Below are positions 1 through 8,212 of a stretch of DNA of 64,000 nt, piece by piece (the stretch's first letter is position 1; each line of letters begins with the position of its first letter). Position numbers and translations under genes: made by a program. Source of the stretch: Hyphomicrobiales bacterium (GTDB lineage Bacteria > Pseudomonadota > Alphaproteobacteria > Rhizobiales > CAJQND01). The notes beneath the pieces were generated by a model. The model made no database searches and had not been told where the DNA came from. It saw nothing but the letters and a program-made list of their open reading frames with translations. The stretch is taken from NCBI GenBank assembly GCA_028285595.1, contig JANQOW010000153.1:19666-83665 (forward strand). Direction: 5' to 3'.

Positions 1-87
1 CCGGATTCACAAGCCCTATCAAGGGACGGGGTGCATCATCCCCTCCGTTCCTTGCGTTTCTTCGTGTGAGATGAAAGTGAGTAACGT

Positions 88-471
88 ATGAAAAGCCCGG
101 TTCTCAAAATCCAGCAACAGGTGCAGACCGCTGAGCAGCGTGTTTATCAGCGCACCGATGTATTTCGCACTGCGGTGATTTACATTGAGGATCGGCAGAT
201 CCAGTTCTCCTGCTCACTTCTCAATATCTCCAAGGGCGGCGCCAAAATCTCTACGGATCGAGCCGCGGACGTCCCTCTCTATTTTGAGCTTGTGAACACA
301 AAGTTTGGGCTAGACACTTGGTGTGAATTGCGATGGCAACTGAGCGACGAGATCGGCGTCATGTTCATCGATAGCCCGAAAGCGGTCCATGGCGGCGCCG
401 AACAACCAATCTCAAGTACAGAAATTGCTCGCATCACCGATCCGGCTTCCGGAAATTTCAATCTGATCTGA
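88..471 (+). CDS. PilZ domain protein
   Basis: Small soluble protein of 127 residues, about the size of one PilZ domain, the family that binds cyclic di-GMP. Both ligand-binding signatures are visible: RVYQR at residues 18-22 (RxxxR) and NISKGG at 46-51 (N-x-S-x-x-G). The end after residue ~105 looks unstructured. There is no fused catalytic domain, so it is probably a stand-alone c-di-GMP effector. It lies upstream of a diguanylate cyclase and the flagellar block, which suggests control of motility or attachment; that link is inferred from position. The ATG has only a weak ribosome site (GAGTAACGT). Confidence 0.85.
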   Translation: MKSPVLKIQQQVQTAEQRVYQRTDVFRTAVIYIEDRQIQFSCSLLNISKGGAKISTDRAADVPLYFELVNTKFGLDTWCELRWQLSDEIGVMFIDSPKAVHGGAEQPISSTEIARITDPASGNFNLI

Positions 472-560
472 GCTGCGATTCATCGGCACACCAAAGGCCG
501 CCCGACACTTGCTCGGTCCCAGCCGTAGCCAGGACTTGAGACCTGCCGAGCGGTGACCGC

Positions 561-677
561 TCAATATGATTGGCGCCGCTTTGCGTAGAAGATTTGGACG
601 CCAACGAGAATGGTGATCAATAAGGCGATTGGGTACGGGGTAATCCCGATCCAATCCATCGCCGAGAAACTCATCAT
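561..677 (-). CDS. small single-pass membrane protein, 38 aa
   Basis: An open frame of 38 codons reading away from the diguanylate cyclase. It is preceded by a full AGGAGGT ribosome site (682-688), 4 nt before a first ATG and 7 nt before a second, adjacent ATG. The product has a short N-terminal segment (MMSFSAMDW), one hydrophobic helix at about residues 16-31 (PIALLITILVGVQIF), and a positively charged tail ending KRRQSY. By the positive-inside rule the C-terminus should be cytoplasmic. I do not recognise a family. The strong ribosome site and membrane-like composition are the evidence that it is real; expression is not shown. Confidence 0.55.
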   Translation of the reverse strand: MMSFSAMDWIGITPYPIALLITILVGVQIFYAKRRQSY

Positions 678-851
678 GAGTACCTCCTATACGTTACTTA
701 CAATCACACCTTAGCGCTGCTGGCTTGCGCGAGCCTTGCAGCCCTGGAAACTCTAAACGGCTGACCGGCAAGCGTCGCGCAAGGTAGTAACTGCACACCA
801 GAACAACCCAAGTCAGTGATTCGACAACAGCACAATCTGAGGACGTAAACC

Positions 852-1958
852 GTGAGTGGCAATCCTGCGATCATCCATGGCAACGAATATTCCGGTGCTA
901 CCGGTACGAAGGAAGCCAGCGACTTTTCCTCGTCGATGGAGATTGCAAACTCTGCGTTCCGGTTCATTCAAACGCATATGACGCCGCCAGTGCCGCGATC
1001 ATATGAGTTTTGGTATACCTACGCACAAGGCAATAACAAGAAGCTCAACGAGCATGTGAATGCGCTGCTGCAACGTGGCGCAGGTCGGCTCAAAGACTAT
1101 GACATTGAGCAAATTCACGACGAGCACATCAACCAGAACAGTGCTGAGCATAAGTTGCAACGGGAGACAAGCGAAGGTCTTAGCCAGGAACTCAACACCG
1201 TCCATGAGGTGTTGAGAAGCTACCTGACGTCAAGCGAACAGTTCGGCGATAAACTCTCCCAATCCCTGAATGAGCTTCCCTCTTTCAAGTCAATCGATGA
1301 TGTAGCCGACGTCCTGAGAGACGTTCTGGCAGAAAACGATCGCATGCAGAACGAGACCAGCCAGTTGCGCGCGGCCGTAGAAGCGTCCCAGGAGCAGGTC
1401 GACAATCTGGAGCAGAAACTTCAAGCCGCTCGGGAGGTGAGTTTCTATGATTCGCTGACCCAGTTGCGCAATCGCAGATACTATGATCAGCAACTTCCGC
1501 AAGAACTGCTAAAGGCCTCGCTGGAAAACCTGCCGCTTTGCCTTGCCGTCGCAGATATTGATCACTTCAAGCGGATCAACGACAAATTTGGACACAGCGT
1601 TGGCGATGGGGTTCTCAAGCTTTTTGCCAACCTCATGTCCAACACGGTCAAAGGTCGCGATATGGTGGTCCGTTACGGCGGCGAGGAATTTGTAATCGTG
1701 CTGCCGGAGACGCAAATTGAAGATGCTGTGACACTCATTGATAAGATCCGCGTAAAGCTGCAAGCCATCAACCTGACTGTCCGCAAGACTGGGCAAACCA
1801 TCGGCAATGTCACTGCATCTTTCGGTATCGCCCTCTTTGAACCTGGAGACGATCAGGATTCCTTGTTCATTCGTGCCGATTCTTTGCTTTATCAGGCCAA
1901 AAAAGGCGGTCGAAACCGCATTGTCTCCTCGCCTAAGCCTGACGTGACCACGTCCTGA
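852..1958 (+). CDS. GGDEF diguanylate cyclase
   Basis: Predicted soluble enzyme of 368 residues that joins two GTP to make cyclic di-GMP. The first ~150 residues are helical and unlike a standard PAS or GAF domain. A coiled-coil segment follows (~155-200), then a complete GGDEF domain from FYDSLTQLRNRRYYD onward. The active-site loop reads GGEEF near residue 276, the catalytically competent form. The product-inhibition site is altered: KGRD stands where RxxD is usual, so feedback inhibition may be weakened. The GTG start follows a GAGG. It is just upstream of flgB on the same strand, suggesting local c-di-GMP control of flagellar function (inference). Confidence 0.9.
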   Translation: MSGNPAIIHGNEYSGATGTKEASDFSSSMEIANSAFRFIQTHMTPPVPRSYEFWYTYAQGNNKKLNEHVNALLQRGAGRLKDYDIEQIHDEHINQNSAEHKLQRETSEGLSQELNTVHEVLRSYLTSSEQFGDKLSQSLNELPSFKSIDDVADVLRDVLAENDRMQNETSQLRAAVEASQEQVDNLEQKLQAAREVSFYDSLTQLRNRRYYDQQLPQELLKASLENLPLCLAVADIDHFKRINDKFGHSVGDGVLKLFANLMSNTVKGRDMVVRYGGEEFVIVLPETQIEDAVTLIDKIRVKLQAINLTVRKTGQTIGNVTASFGIALFEPGDDQDSLFIRADSLLYQAKKGGRNRIVSSPKPDVTTS

Positions 1959-2049
1959 AGCCAAAACCGAAGGCAGCCAACAGCACAAGCTTCCGGCAAG
2001 TTTGGGCCGCTATCGTGTCACCTTGAAAGTTCAAGTAAGCGGTGGCTCG

Positions 2050-2424
2050 ATGGATATCTTCTCGTTGGCGTCTGTACACAGTTCTTGGGGCACTGCCCGT
2101 CAATCTGTGATCGCCACCAATATCGCCCACGCTGATACCCCAGGCTACAAAGCAAAGGATATCGCCGCCTTTGATGCGCAAGTGAAGGCGGCCAATCTAC
2201 GTGTCCAGACTACTCACGCACGCCATATCCAGCCCACGTCCGCTGAAACTGCAGGTTACTCGGCGCAAGTCGACAGCCCTTGGGAGGTTTCCCATTCGGG
2301 GAACTCAGTCACGCTTGAGCAGGAGTTGATCAAATCCGGAGCGGTGCAGCGGGAGATGACATTGAACACCGCAATCGTGAAGAGCTTCCATCGCATGATG
2401 CTCGCAGGCCTGAGGTCGAATTGA
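2050..2424 (+). CDS. flgB: flagellar basal-body rod protein FlgB
   Basis: Proximal rod subunit of 124 residues, exported through the flagellar type III system and assembled onto the MS ring. It has the rod/hook N-terminal signature: a helical start ([13 protein letters not shown]) followed by [16 protein letters not shown], the N-x-A-x-x-x-T-P-G-Y-K motif. The C-terminal helix ([15 protein letters not shown]) is typical of FlgB. I chose the ATG at 2050 rather than an in-frame start at 2002 because family members begin at this helix. It opens a tightly packed operon running to fliP. Confidence 0.92.
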   Translation: MDIFSLASVHSSWGTARQSVIATNIAHADTPGYKAKDIAAFDAQVKAANLRVQTTHARHIQPTSAETAGYSAQVDSPWEVSHSGNSVTLEQELIKSGAVQREMTLNTAIVKSFHRMMLAGLRSN

Positions 2425-2426
2425 CG

Positions 2427-2843
2427 ATGGATAGCCTTGCCGCCTCACTCCAGATTTCCGCATCCGGGCTTCGAGCGCAAGCTGAGCGGATGCGCGTGGT
2501 TTCTGAGAACCTGGCTAACAGCCAATCCACCGGATCCACACCCGGTGCAGACCCTTATCAGCGCAAGACCATCTCTTTTGAGTCGGAACTGGCTAAGGTC
2601 TCCAACGCAGAGTTGGTGAGAGTCGGGCGGCTTGGCCGCGACCAGACGCCATTTCCCATCGAGCACCGACCAGGCCACCCAGCCGCAGATGCTGCAGGGT
2701 ACGTCAAGCTGCCCAACGTGCGCCCGATTGTTGAACTGGCCGATCTGAGAGAAGCCAACAGATCATACGAGGCCAACCTGCAGGTCATTCGCCAGATACG
2801 CCAAATTCAATCGATGACAATCGATCTTCTGAGGAGTTCGTGA
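2427..2843 (+). CDS. flgC: flagellar basal-body rod protein FlgC
   Basis: Proximal rod subunit, 138 residues. The N-terminal rod signature [10 protein letters not shown] is present, as is the C-terminal helix ([15 protein letters not shown]) with the Y-x-A-N motif of the FlgC/FlgE family. The start is ambiguous. A TTG at 2421 overlaps the flgB stop and lies 5 nt after GAGG; the ATG at 2427 lies 11 nt after it but matches the usual family N-terminus ([14 protein letters not shown]). I prefer the ATG. The end overlaps fliE by 4 nt (ATGA), which implies translational coupling. Confidence 0.92.
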   Translation: MDSLAASLQISASGLRAQAERMRVVSENLANSQSTGSTPGADPYQRKTISFESELAKVSNAELVRVGRLGRDQTPFPIEHRPGHPAADAAGYVKLPNVRPIVELADLREANRSYEANLQVIRQIRQIQSMTIDLLRSS

Positions 2844-3142
2844 TGATTGAGTCCGTTTCATTCTCCGCTGGGGCAACAAGGATGCCCTCAGCACTGGAAA
2901 GCACATCGACGACGAGCAGTGCCGCGACCTCGTTTGGGCAGGTTCTGCAGCAAACGGCAGCCGACGCGGTGAGCAACGTGAGCAAAGCGGAAGCAACCGC
3001 CATTGACGGATTGCAGGGCAAAGCCGGCACCCGAGAGGTGGTGGATGCGATCATGCAGGCTGAACGCTCCATGCAAACAGCCATCGCGATCCGCGACAAG
3101 CTCGTTTCGGCCTACCACGAACTTTCCAGAATGCAGATTTAA
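2840..3142 (+). CDS. fliE: flagellar hook-basal body protein FliE
   Basis: Small adaptor (100 residues) between the MS ring and the proximal rod. It shows the FliE pattern: a low-complexity Ser/Thr/Ala N-terminus, a central [13 protein letters not shown] helix, then [15 protein letters not shown] and an end in [12 protein letters not shown], close to the family's YQEIMRMQI ending. The start overlaps the flgC stop (ATGA). In this family FliE is needed before other rod proteins can be exported. No unusual features. Confidence 0.93.
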   Translation: MMIESVSFSAGATRMPSALESTSTTSSAATSFGQVLQQTAADAVSNVSKAEATAIDGLQGKAGTREVVDAIMQAERSMQTAIAIRDKLVSAYHELSRMQI

Positions 3143-3152
3143 CGGGTGAATC

Positions 3153-3941
3153 ATGAAAGCACTTGCCATCGCAGCGACGGGTATGAACGCTCAACAGTTG
3201 AATGTTGAAGTCATCGCCAACAACATCGCTAACATCAACACCACAGGCTTCAAGCGGGCACGCGCCGAGTTCACCGATCTGCTTTATCAGGCAGAACGTC
3301 TCGCCGGTGTCGAAAATCGCGGCGGTCAGGACGCTGTGCCGGAGGGCGCCCATCTTGGTCTGGGCGTTCGGACCACTGCAATTCGAAGCCTCCACTTGCA
3401 AGGCGGTTTGACCAGCACCGGGAACCGGCTTGATCTTGCTTTGAACGGCCGTGGTTGGTTTCAGGTAACCGGCCCAGATGGCGACACGCTCTATACACGC
3501 GCCGGAGCCTTCAACACGAATGGCAATGGACAGATCGTTACCCCGGATGGCTATGCCGTGCAGCCGGCGATAACGGTTCCAGACAACACCACTGATATTG
3601 TCGTCAACCGGTCCGGCCAGGTATTCGTCCGGGTGGACGGCCAGACCGATCTGCAGGAACTTGGGCAGCTCAGCTTGGCGAATTTTGCTAACGAAAGCGG
3701 TCTTCTTCCGCTCGGGAACAATCTCTACAGCCAGACCACCGCATCAGGCGATGCCGTAACCGGGGTTGCAGGTGATCCCGGCTTTGCTGAAATCCAACAG
3801 GGTTATCTTGAAAACTCGAATGTGGATGCGGTGAAAGAAATCACTGAGCTGATCTCGGCTCAGCGGGCCTATGAGATGAATTCCAAAGTCATTCAAGCGG
3901 CCGACACCATGGCCGGGGTCGTTTCACAAGGCTTAAGGTAA
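3153..3941 (+). CDS. flgG: flagellar distal rod protein FlgG
   Basis: Distal rod subunit of 262 residues, the usual FlgG length. N-terminal motif [14 protein letters not shown] (~residues 24-37) and C-terminal motif [17 protein letters not shown], then [15 protein letters not shown], are diagnostic of FlgG. The middle (about 90-200) carries the beta-rich FlgG/FlgE core ([15 protein letters not shown]). The preceding spacer is only 10 nt, and the stop overlaps the start of flgA by 1 nt. The P ring and L ring encoded downstream surround the rod this protein forms. Confidence 0.95.
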   Translation: MKALAIAATGMNAQQLNVEVIANNIANINTTGFKRARAEFTDLLYQAERLAGVENRGGQDAVPEGAHLGLGVRTTAIRSLHLQGGLTSTGNRLDLALNGRGWFQVTGPDGDTLYTRAGAFNTNGNGQIVTPDGYAVQPAITVPDNTTDIVVNRSGQVFVRVDGQTDLQELGQLSLANFANESGLLPLGNNLYSQTTASGDAVTGVAGDPGFAEIQQGYLENSNVDAVKEITELISAQRAYEMNSKVIQAADTMAGVVSQGLR

Positions 3942-4432
3942 TGCTGGCTGGTTGGGCCAATACATTTCTGCGTAATACCTTTCTGGGTTTGAGTGCAGCT
4001 TGCTATCTCGGTGTGGCCTTCGCCTCACACGCCACCGCGGAACCTGTCCCCTTCTTGGTTCCCACGCGCACGGTTTACCCCGGACAAGACGTCTCAAAAG
4101 GGCGGCTCGAGATCCGCCACTTCCGGGCCTCCTATGGCGCCAATCTTCGGGCGGTTAAGCATCACCAACAAGTCCTTGGCAAGGTAGCGGCGAAAACTCT
4201 GATACCCATGCGGCCAATTCTCTTGAAGAACCTGCGCGAGCCTCATCTTGTACGTGCCGGCTCTCGCTCCAAATTGATCTTCTCCAAGGGTGCCCTCACC
4301 ATCACCGCCGTCGTTACCGCGCAAGAACCAGGGTCGGCTGGCGATTTAATCCGAGTGCGCAACGTGGACAGTGGCAAATATCTCATGGCTCGGGTCCGCC
4401 CAGATGGCGAGTTGGAGCTTGAGCGTCCATGA
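3941..4432 (+). CDS. flgA: P-ring assembly chaperone FlgA
   Basis: Periplasmic protein of 163 residues needed to assemble the FlgI P ring. A hydrophobic signal segment lies near residues 12-33. The mature part has a SAF-type domain (VPTRTVYPGQDVSKGRLE) and the C-terminal FlgA beta-clip (LIFSKGALTITAVV, VRNVDSGKYLMARV). Sitting directly before flgI, with a 4-nt overlap, fits its role as the FlgI chaperone. It is shorter than enterobacterial FlgA (~220 residues) because the long N-terminal domain is missing, which is common in alphaproteobacteria. Confidence 0.9.
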   Translation: MLAGWANTFLRNTFLGLSAACYLGVAFASHATAEPVPFLVPTRTVYPGQDVSKGRLEIRHFRASYGANLRAVKHHQQVLGKVAAKTLIPMRPILLKNLREPHLVRAGSRSKLIFSKGALTITAVVTAQEPGSAGDLIRVRNVDSGKYLMARVRPDGELELERP

Positions 4433-5529
4433 AAGCACTCATTGCAGCACTTCTCATCCTGGCGAGTGCTGGCGCGCCTGCGTGGTCGCAGGCACGGATC
4501 AAAGATATTGCGTCCATACGTGGCCCCCAAGACAACCAGCTGTTCGGCTATGGTTTGGTTATTGGTCTTCAAGGAACTGGCGATAGCTTGCGGAACGTGC
4601 CCTTTCTCGGCGAATCTCTTCGCTCCATGCTGGACCGCATGGGCATACGATATGGCAACAGTTTACCCCGCACCAAGAACATCGCAGCCGTCGCCGTGAC
4701 GGCAACCCTTCCGCCCTTCGTCGGAAAGGGAGCGAACATTGACGTGGCCGTGTCTTCGATTGGAGATGCCAGTTCATTGCTCGGTGGCACGCTCGTTCTC
4801 ACGCCGCTTTATGGCGCCAACCGCGAGATTTATGCTGTTGCCCAAGGGCCGCTCACAGTCACCGGCTTTGCAAAGGAAGGCGAGGCGGAAAGCGTGAGCC
4901 AAGGGATCCCCACAAATGGCCGCATCCCAAACGGCGCAATTGTGGAACGTGAGATCAGGGGTAACTTTGCAGGGCTGAAAGATCTGAAGCTGGAATTGCG
5001 AAACGCCGACTTCGACACGGCCATATCCGTGACAGACGCCATCAACCGCTTCACGAGAAAGATGTTTCGCAAAAGCCTGGCAATCGAGAAAGACGCGCGC
5101 ACCATCGCCGTGGAGAAGCCCAAGGGCATCAGCACCGCACGCTTCGCTGCCGCGATCGGCCAGCTCCGGGTACGGCCGGACAACACCGCCAAAGTCGTCG
5201 TGGATGAGAGCACCGGTACGGTGGTGATCGGCGCAAACGTGAAAGTCTCCACCGTTGCTGTAACCCACGGCAATCTCACCGTAAAAATCACTGAACGGCC
5301 AAAAGTTGTTCAGCCTGAACCTTTCTCAGACGGACAGACCGCCGTGGAACCCAATACGCGCATTCAGGCAGAAGAGGGCGAAGGCCGAGTGGCGGTGCTT
5401 GAGGGCACAGATCTTGACACGCTTACCGATGGTCTCAATGCCATGGGGCTGAAACCCAGCGGGATCATCAGCATTCTGCAAGCCATAAAGACGAGCGGGG
5501 CGCTCCAAGCTGAGCTGGTGGTGCAATGA
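4429..5529 (+). CDS. flgI: flagellar P-ring protein FlgI
   Basis: Peptidoglycan-level bushing of the flagellar rod, 366 residues. The signal peptide (ALIAALLILASAGAPAWS) is followed at once by the FlgI opening RIKDIASIRGPQDNQLFGYG and GLQGTGDS. The central VSSIGDASSLLGGTL and the C-terminal DLDTLTDGLNAMGLKPSGII match the family throughout. It overlaps both flgA and motE by 4 nt. Length and motifs are normal. Confidence 0.96.
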   Translation: MKALIAALLILASAGAPAWSQARIKDIASIRGPQDNQLFGYGLVIGLQGTGDSLRNVPFLGESLRSMLDRMGIRYGNSLPRTKNIAAVAVTATLPPFVGKGANIDVAVSSIGDASSLLGGTLVLTPLYGANREIYAVAQGPLTVTGFAKEGEAESVSQGIPTNGRIPNGAIVEREIRGNFAGLKDLKLELRNADFDTAISVTDAINRFTRKMFRKSLAIEKDARTIAVEKPKGISTARFAAAIGQLRVRPDNTAKVVVDESTGTVVIGANVKVSTVAVTHGNLTVKITERPKVVQPEPFSDGQTAVEPNTRIQAEEGEGRVAVLEGTDLDTLTDGLNAMGLKPSGIISILQAIKTSGALQAELVVQ

Positions 5530-6053
5530 TGGCGCGCGTAGCAAAGCCAGTACGTTCCCTGGCAGCGATCCCGCTCTTGCTCGCCGGCTTTGTGTGGCTT
5601 GGCACAACCGGTGCGCACACTGCTGAAAAGACCATGACCGAAAAAGCCCCGATGGCGGACGGCGGTTTTTGCACCAACATCAAAGATGCCGCCTCTGAAG
5701 CGCGCGCAGCTTTCCGGCTGAAGAAGCTCAAAGAGGTCGAAAAGCAGATCGAAGAACGCATTGCCGCGCTGGAGGAGAAGAGCCAGGAAATAAAATCCTG
5801 GCTCGAACGGCGCGAGAACTTCATTGAGAAGGCACAAAATCAGCTGGTCGACATTTACAAGCTCATGCGGCCCGACGCTGCTGCACTTCAGATTTCGGCC
5901 CTCGACGAAATGACAGCCGCTGCGATTTTGCTGAAGCTCAAGCCAAGAACCGCGAGCACGATTTTGAACGAGATGGATGCAAAAACAGCTGCACGTCTGG
6001 CGAGCTTTGTGTCCTACGCGGCCAAAAAGGCCGGCAAGAAAGGTAAGTCATGA
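5526..6053 (+). CDS. motE: MotE-type protein (MgtE N-domain-like)
   Basis: Secreted helical protein, 175 residues, with an N-terminal signal or anchor (SLAAIPLLLAGFVWLG), a long charged coiled coil (~60-115: LKEVEKQIEERIAALEEK), and a C-terminal MgtE-N-like fold (MTAAAILLKLKPRTASTILNEMDAKTAARL begins near 126). In rhizobia a protein of this architecture and position, MotE, acts as a periplasmic chaperone that stabilises MotC. MotC is encoded here at about 11-12 kb, which supports the assignment. The gene is embedded between flgI and flgH with 4-nt overlaps on both sides. Confidence 0.8.
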   Translation: MMARVAKPVRSLAAIPLLLAGFVWLGTTGAHTAEKTMTEKAPMADGGFCTNIKDAASEARAAFRLKKLKEVEKQIEERIAALEEKSQEIKSWLERRENFIEKAQNQLVDIYKLMRPDAAALQISALDEMTAAAILLKLKPRTASTILNEMDAKTAARLASFVSYAAKKAGKKGKS

Positions 6054-6775
6054 AGTCGTTTGTAACCGTTGCGTCGGCGTTCCTCATCCTCTCGGGATGT
6101 GCCGCGAGACTTGAAGATTTCAACCGTCCACCCAAGCTGTCACCGCTGACCTACAATATGGTCGCACCGGCCGGTCACACCCCTGGCACGCAGATGACGT
6201 ATCAACCGAAAGAGCCCGAGGGCTATTCGTTGTGGCAAGATCGTGGTGGTAGCCTGTTCAGAAATCCTCGGGCAGCCAAAGTTGGCGACATCCTCACCGT
6301 AGAAATCAAGATCGACGACAAAGCGACCTTGGACAATTCCACGAACAGGTCACGGGACTCGAGCGCCAGCAATGGTGCAGATAGCAATATCGGCTTTAGC
6401 GGTTCGAAGATCCCTATACCCTTCACCTTCACACTCGACGGTGAAGTTGGAACCAGAGGCAAAACGGAAACCAAGGGAACAGGATCGATCGATCGCAGCG
6501 AAGAGATCGATCTCTCCATTGCTGCGGTGGTCATTCGCGTGCTGCCAAATCATAACCTGGCGATCCGTGGGTCGCAGGAAGTTCGTGTGAACCATGAGGT
6601 TCGTGTTCTCACCATCACCGGGATTGTGCGCCCCGAGGATATCGATGGCCGGAACATGATCTCATACGAGAAGATCGCCGAGGCGCGAATCTCATATGGC
6701 GGCAGAGGCCGCATCACAGAAGTGCAGCAGCCCGGTTGGGGCCAGCAATTTCTGGATTTGATTGCACCGTTTTAA
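6050..6775 (+). CDS. flgH: flagellar L-ring lipoprotein FlgH
   Basis: Outer-membrane bushing of the flagellum, 241 residues. The signal peptide ends in a lipobox (LILSGC, Cys ~17). The family block SLFRNPRAAKVGDILTVEI (~68-86) and the end PEDIDGRNMISYEKIAEARI plus GQQFLDLIAPF are diagnostic. It overlaps motE by 4 nt. No anomalies. Confidence 0.95.
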   Translation: MKSFVTVASAFLILSGCAARLEDFNRPPKLSPLTYNMVAPAGHTPGTQMTYQPKEPEGYSLWQDRGGSLFRNPRAAKVGDILTVEIKIDDKATLDNSTNRSRDSSASNGADSNIGFSGSKIPIPFTFTLDGEVGTRGKTETKGTGSIDRSEEIDLSIAAVVIRVLPNHNLAIRGSQEVRVNHEVRVLTITGIVRPEDIDGRNMISYEKIAEARISYGGRGRITEVQQPGWGQQFLDLIAPF

Positions 6776-6793
6776 CCTGCGCGGGGGAGCTTG

Positions 6794-7300
6794 ATGGCTG
6801 ACGCAACTGAAGACGAAGGCGAGGACTCCGGAGCCCCTAAAGGGCCCTCCCTTGTGATCATACTTGCCATGGTGGTGGGTTTGACAGTGGTTGCGGGTGC
6901 AGCTGGCGGCGGCTTGGGCCTGTTCTTGGCGCCCACAATGCAGGCCGAGAAGACTGATGAAGAAAAGGCCGAGGAGCCGAAAGAAACACCACCTGAGTAC
7001 TCGAGTGGTCAACGCTTAAAAGCGCTCCAACCGATTGTCACCAACTTGGCTAAACCTAAGAAGGTGTTCATTCGCTTGGAGAGCAGTGTGATCTTCAGCA
7101 AGGCACCAGAAGGCAACCCGGACGAGATGACTGCCAGGCTGGCCAATGATTTTTTGAACTTTCTGCGAACCTTGACCATAGGCAGGATCGAGGGGCCTAG
7201 CGGCATTTTGCATTTGAAGACTGACCTCACTGAGATCGCCCGTATACGATCCGAAGGTCAGATTGAAGAAGTCATCATTAGCTCATTGGTTGTAGAATGA
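6794..7300 (+). CDS. fliL: flagellar stator-associated protein FliL
   Basis: Inner-membrane protein (168 residues) with an acidic cytoplasmic N-terminus, one transmembrane helix (~22-45: LVIILAMVVGLTVVAGAAG), and a periplasmic stomatin-like domain (IRLESSVIFS, LANDFLNFLRTL, GILHLKTDLTEIARI). In other bacteria FliL surrounds stator units and raises their output. The ATG at 6794 follows GGGGGAG; a TTG immediately before it is the alternative. The stop overlaps fliP by 4 nt. A second FliL-like gene lies at 24949-25413. Confidence 0.88.
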   Translation: MADATEDEGEDSGAPKGPSLVIILAMVVGLTVVAGAAGGGLGLFLAPTMQAEKTDEEKAEEPKETPPEYSSGQRLKALQPIVTNLAKPKKVFIRLESSVIFSKAPEGNPDEMTARLANDFLNFLRTLTIGRIEGPSGILHLKTDLTEIARIRSEGQIEEVIISSLVVE

Positions 7301-8034
7301 AACGGGTTTGCCTGACGCTCTTCTTGCTGTTGGCCTGGTCCACTCCAGCTTTCGCTCAAGTGGAAGAGCTGAAAAACCTCTTGGAAGGTCAAGACGGGGT
7401 CTTCTCCGCGCGATTGGTCCAGTTGATTGCTCTGATCACTGTCTTGTCGATTGCGCCCGGGCTGCTGATTATGGTGACGAGCTTCACGCGCATCGTTGTG
7501 GTTTTGTCGTTTCTTCGCAGCGGCCTTGGTCTTCAAAGCACACCTGCCAACCCTATTCTCATTAGCTTGGCCCTTTTCATGACATTCTATGTCATGGGAC
7601 CTACATTTGAGACGGCCTGGCAGCGCGGCTTGCAGCCTTTGATGCAAAACGAGATCAATGAAACTGAGGCGTTTGAGCGGATCGTCAAGCCGTTCCGCGA
7701 ATTCATGCGCAAGCAGGTCAGAGATAAAGATCTCAAACTGTTCTCAGAGCTTGCGGATTTGGATATCAGCCAATCGGCAGCCGATGAAGAAATCGAGCTC
7801 AGAATCCTGGTGCCGGCGTTCATGATTTCAGAACTCAGGCGGGGCTTTGAAATTGGACTCTTGATCATTCTACCCTTTCTGGTGATCGATCTGATCGTCG
7901 CCACACTCACCATGTCGATGGGCATGATGATGTTGCCACCAACGGTCATATCCCTGCCCTTCAAGGTCCTGTTTTTCATCTTGATGGACGGATGGAACCT
8001 GCTCGTAGGAAGTCTGGTTCGATCGTTTGCTTGA
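7297..8034 (+). CDS. fliP: flagellar export gate protein FliP
   Basis: Core gate subunit of the flagellar type III secretion system, 245 residues. A cleavable signal (LFLLLAWSTPAFA) is followed by transmembrane helices. The FliP signatures are clear: SFTRIVVVLSFLRSGLG (~62-78), FMTFYVMGPTF, and at the C-terminus GMMMLPPTVISLPFKVL. It closes the first flagellar operon, 178 nt before the flagellin start. Its partners fliQ, fliR, flhA and flhB are elsewhere in the window; no fliO is recognisable. Confidence 0.96.
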   Translation: MKRVCLTLFLLLAWSTPAFAQVEELKNLLEGQDGVFSARLVQLIALITVLSIAPGLLIMVTSFTRIVVVLSFLRSGLGLQSTPANPILISLALFMTFYVMGPTFETAWQRGLQPLMQNEINETEAFERIVKPFREFMRKQVRDKDLKLFSELADLDISQSAADEEIELRILVPAFMISELRRGFEIGLLIILPFLVIDLIVATLTMSMGMMMLPPTVISLPFKVLFFILMDGWNLLVGSLVRSFA

Positions 8035-8112
8035 CTAAAATCCCGGAATTCCGCGAGATTCTGCGTTAAACGTTTCGCAACAGATCCCGTAATATTTTAA
8101 TGAGATGGCGGA

Positions 8113-8134
8113 TTGGATCGCGTACCTGATCCAA
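8113..8134. promoter_or_regulatory. inverted repeat upstream of flagellin gene
   Basis: A perfect 7-bp inverted repeat, TTGGATC and GATCCAA separated by 8 nt, ends 78 nt before the fliC start codon. Its size and spacing suit a dimeric regulator site, or a hairpin if it is transcribed. I cannot identify the binding protein; FtcR, encoded in this window, is one candidate (inference). The heptamer alone also occurs in coding regions, so only the paired arrangement is notable. Confidence 0.35.
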
Positions 8135-8212
8135 ATTGCATGATGCTGTTCTGCTGTCCCGGCCAATCCGGAATGTCTCGGTAAGTAAACTTTGGTCGAG
8201 GAGTATTCGCCA

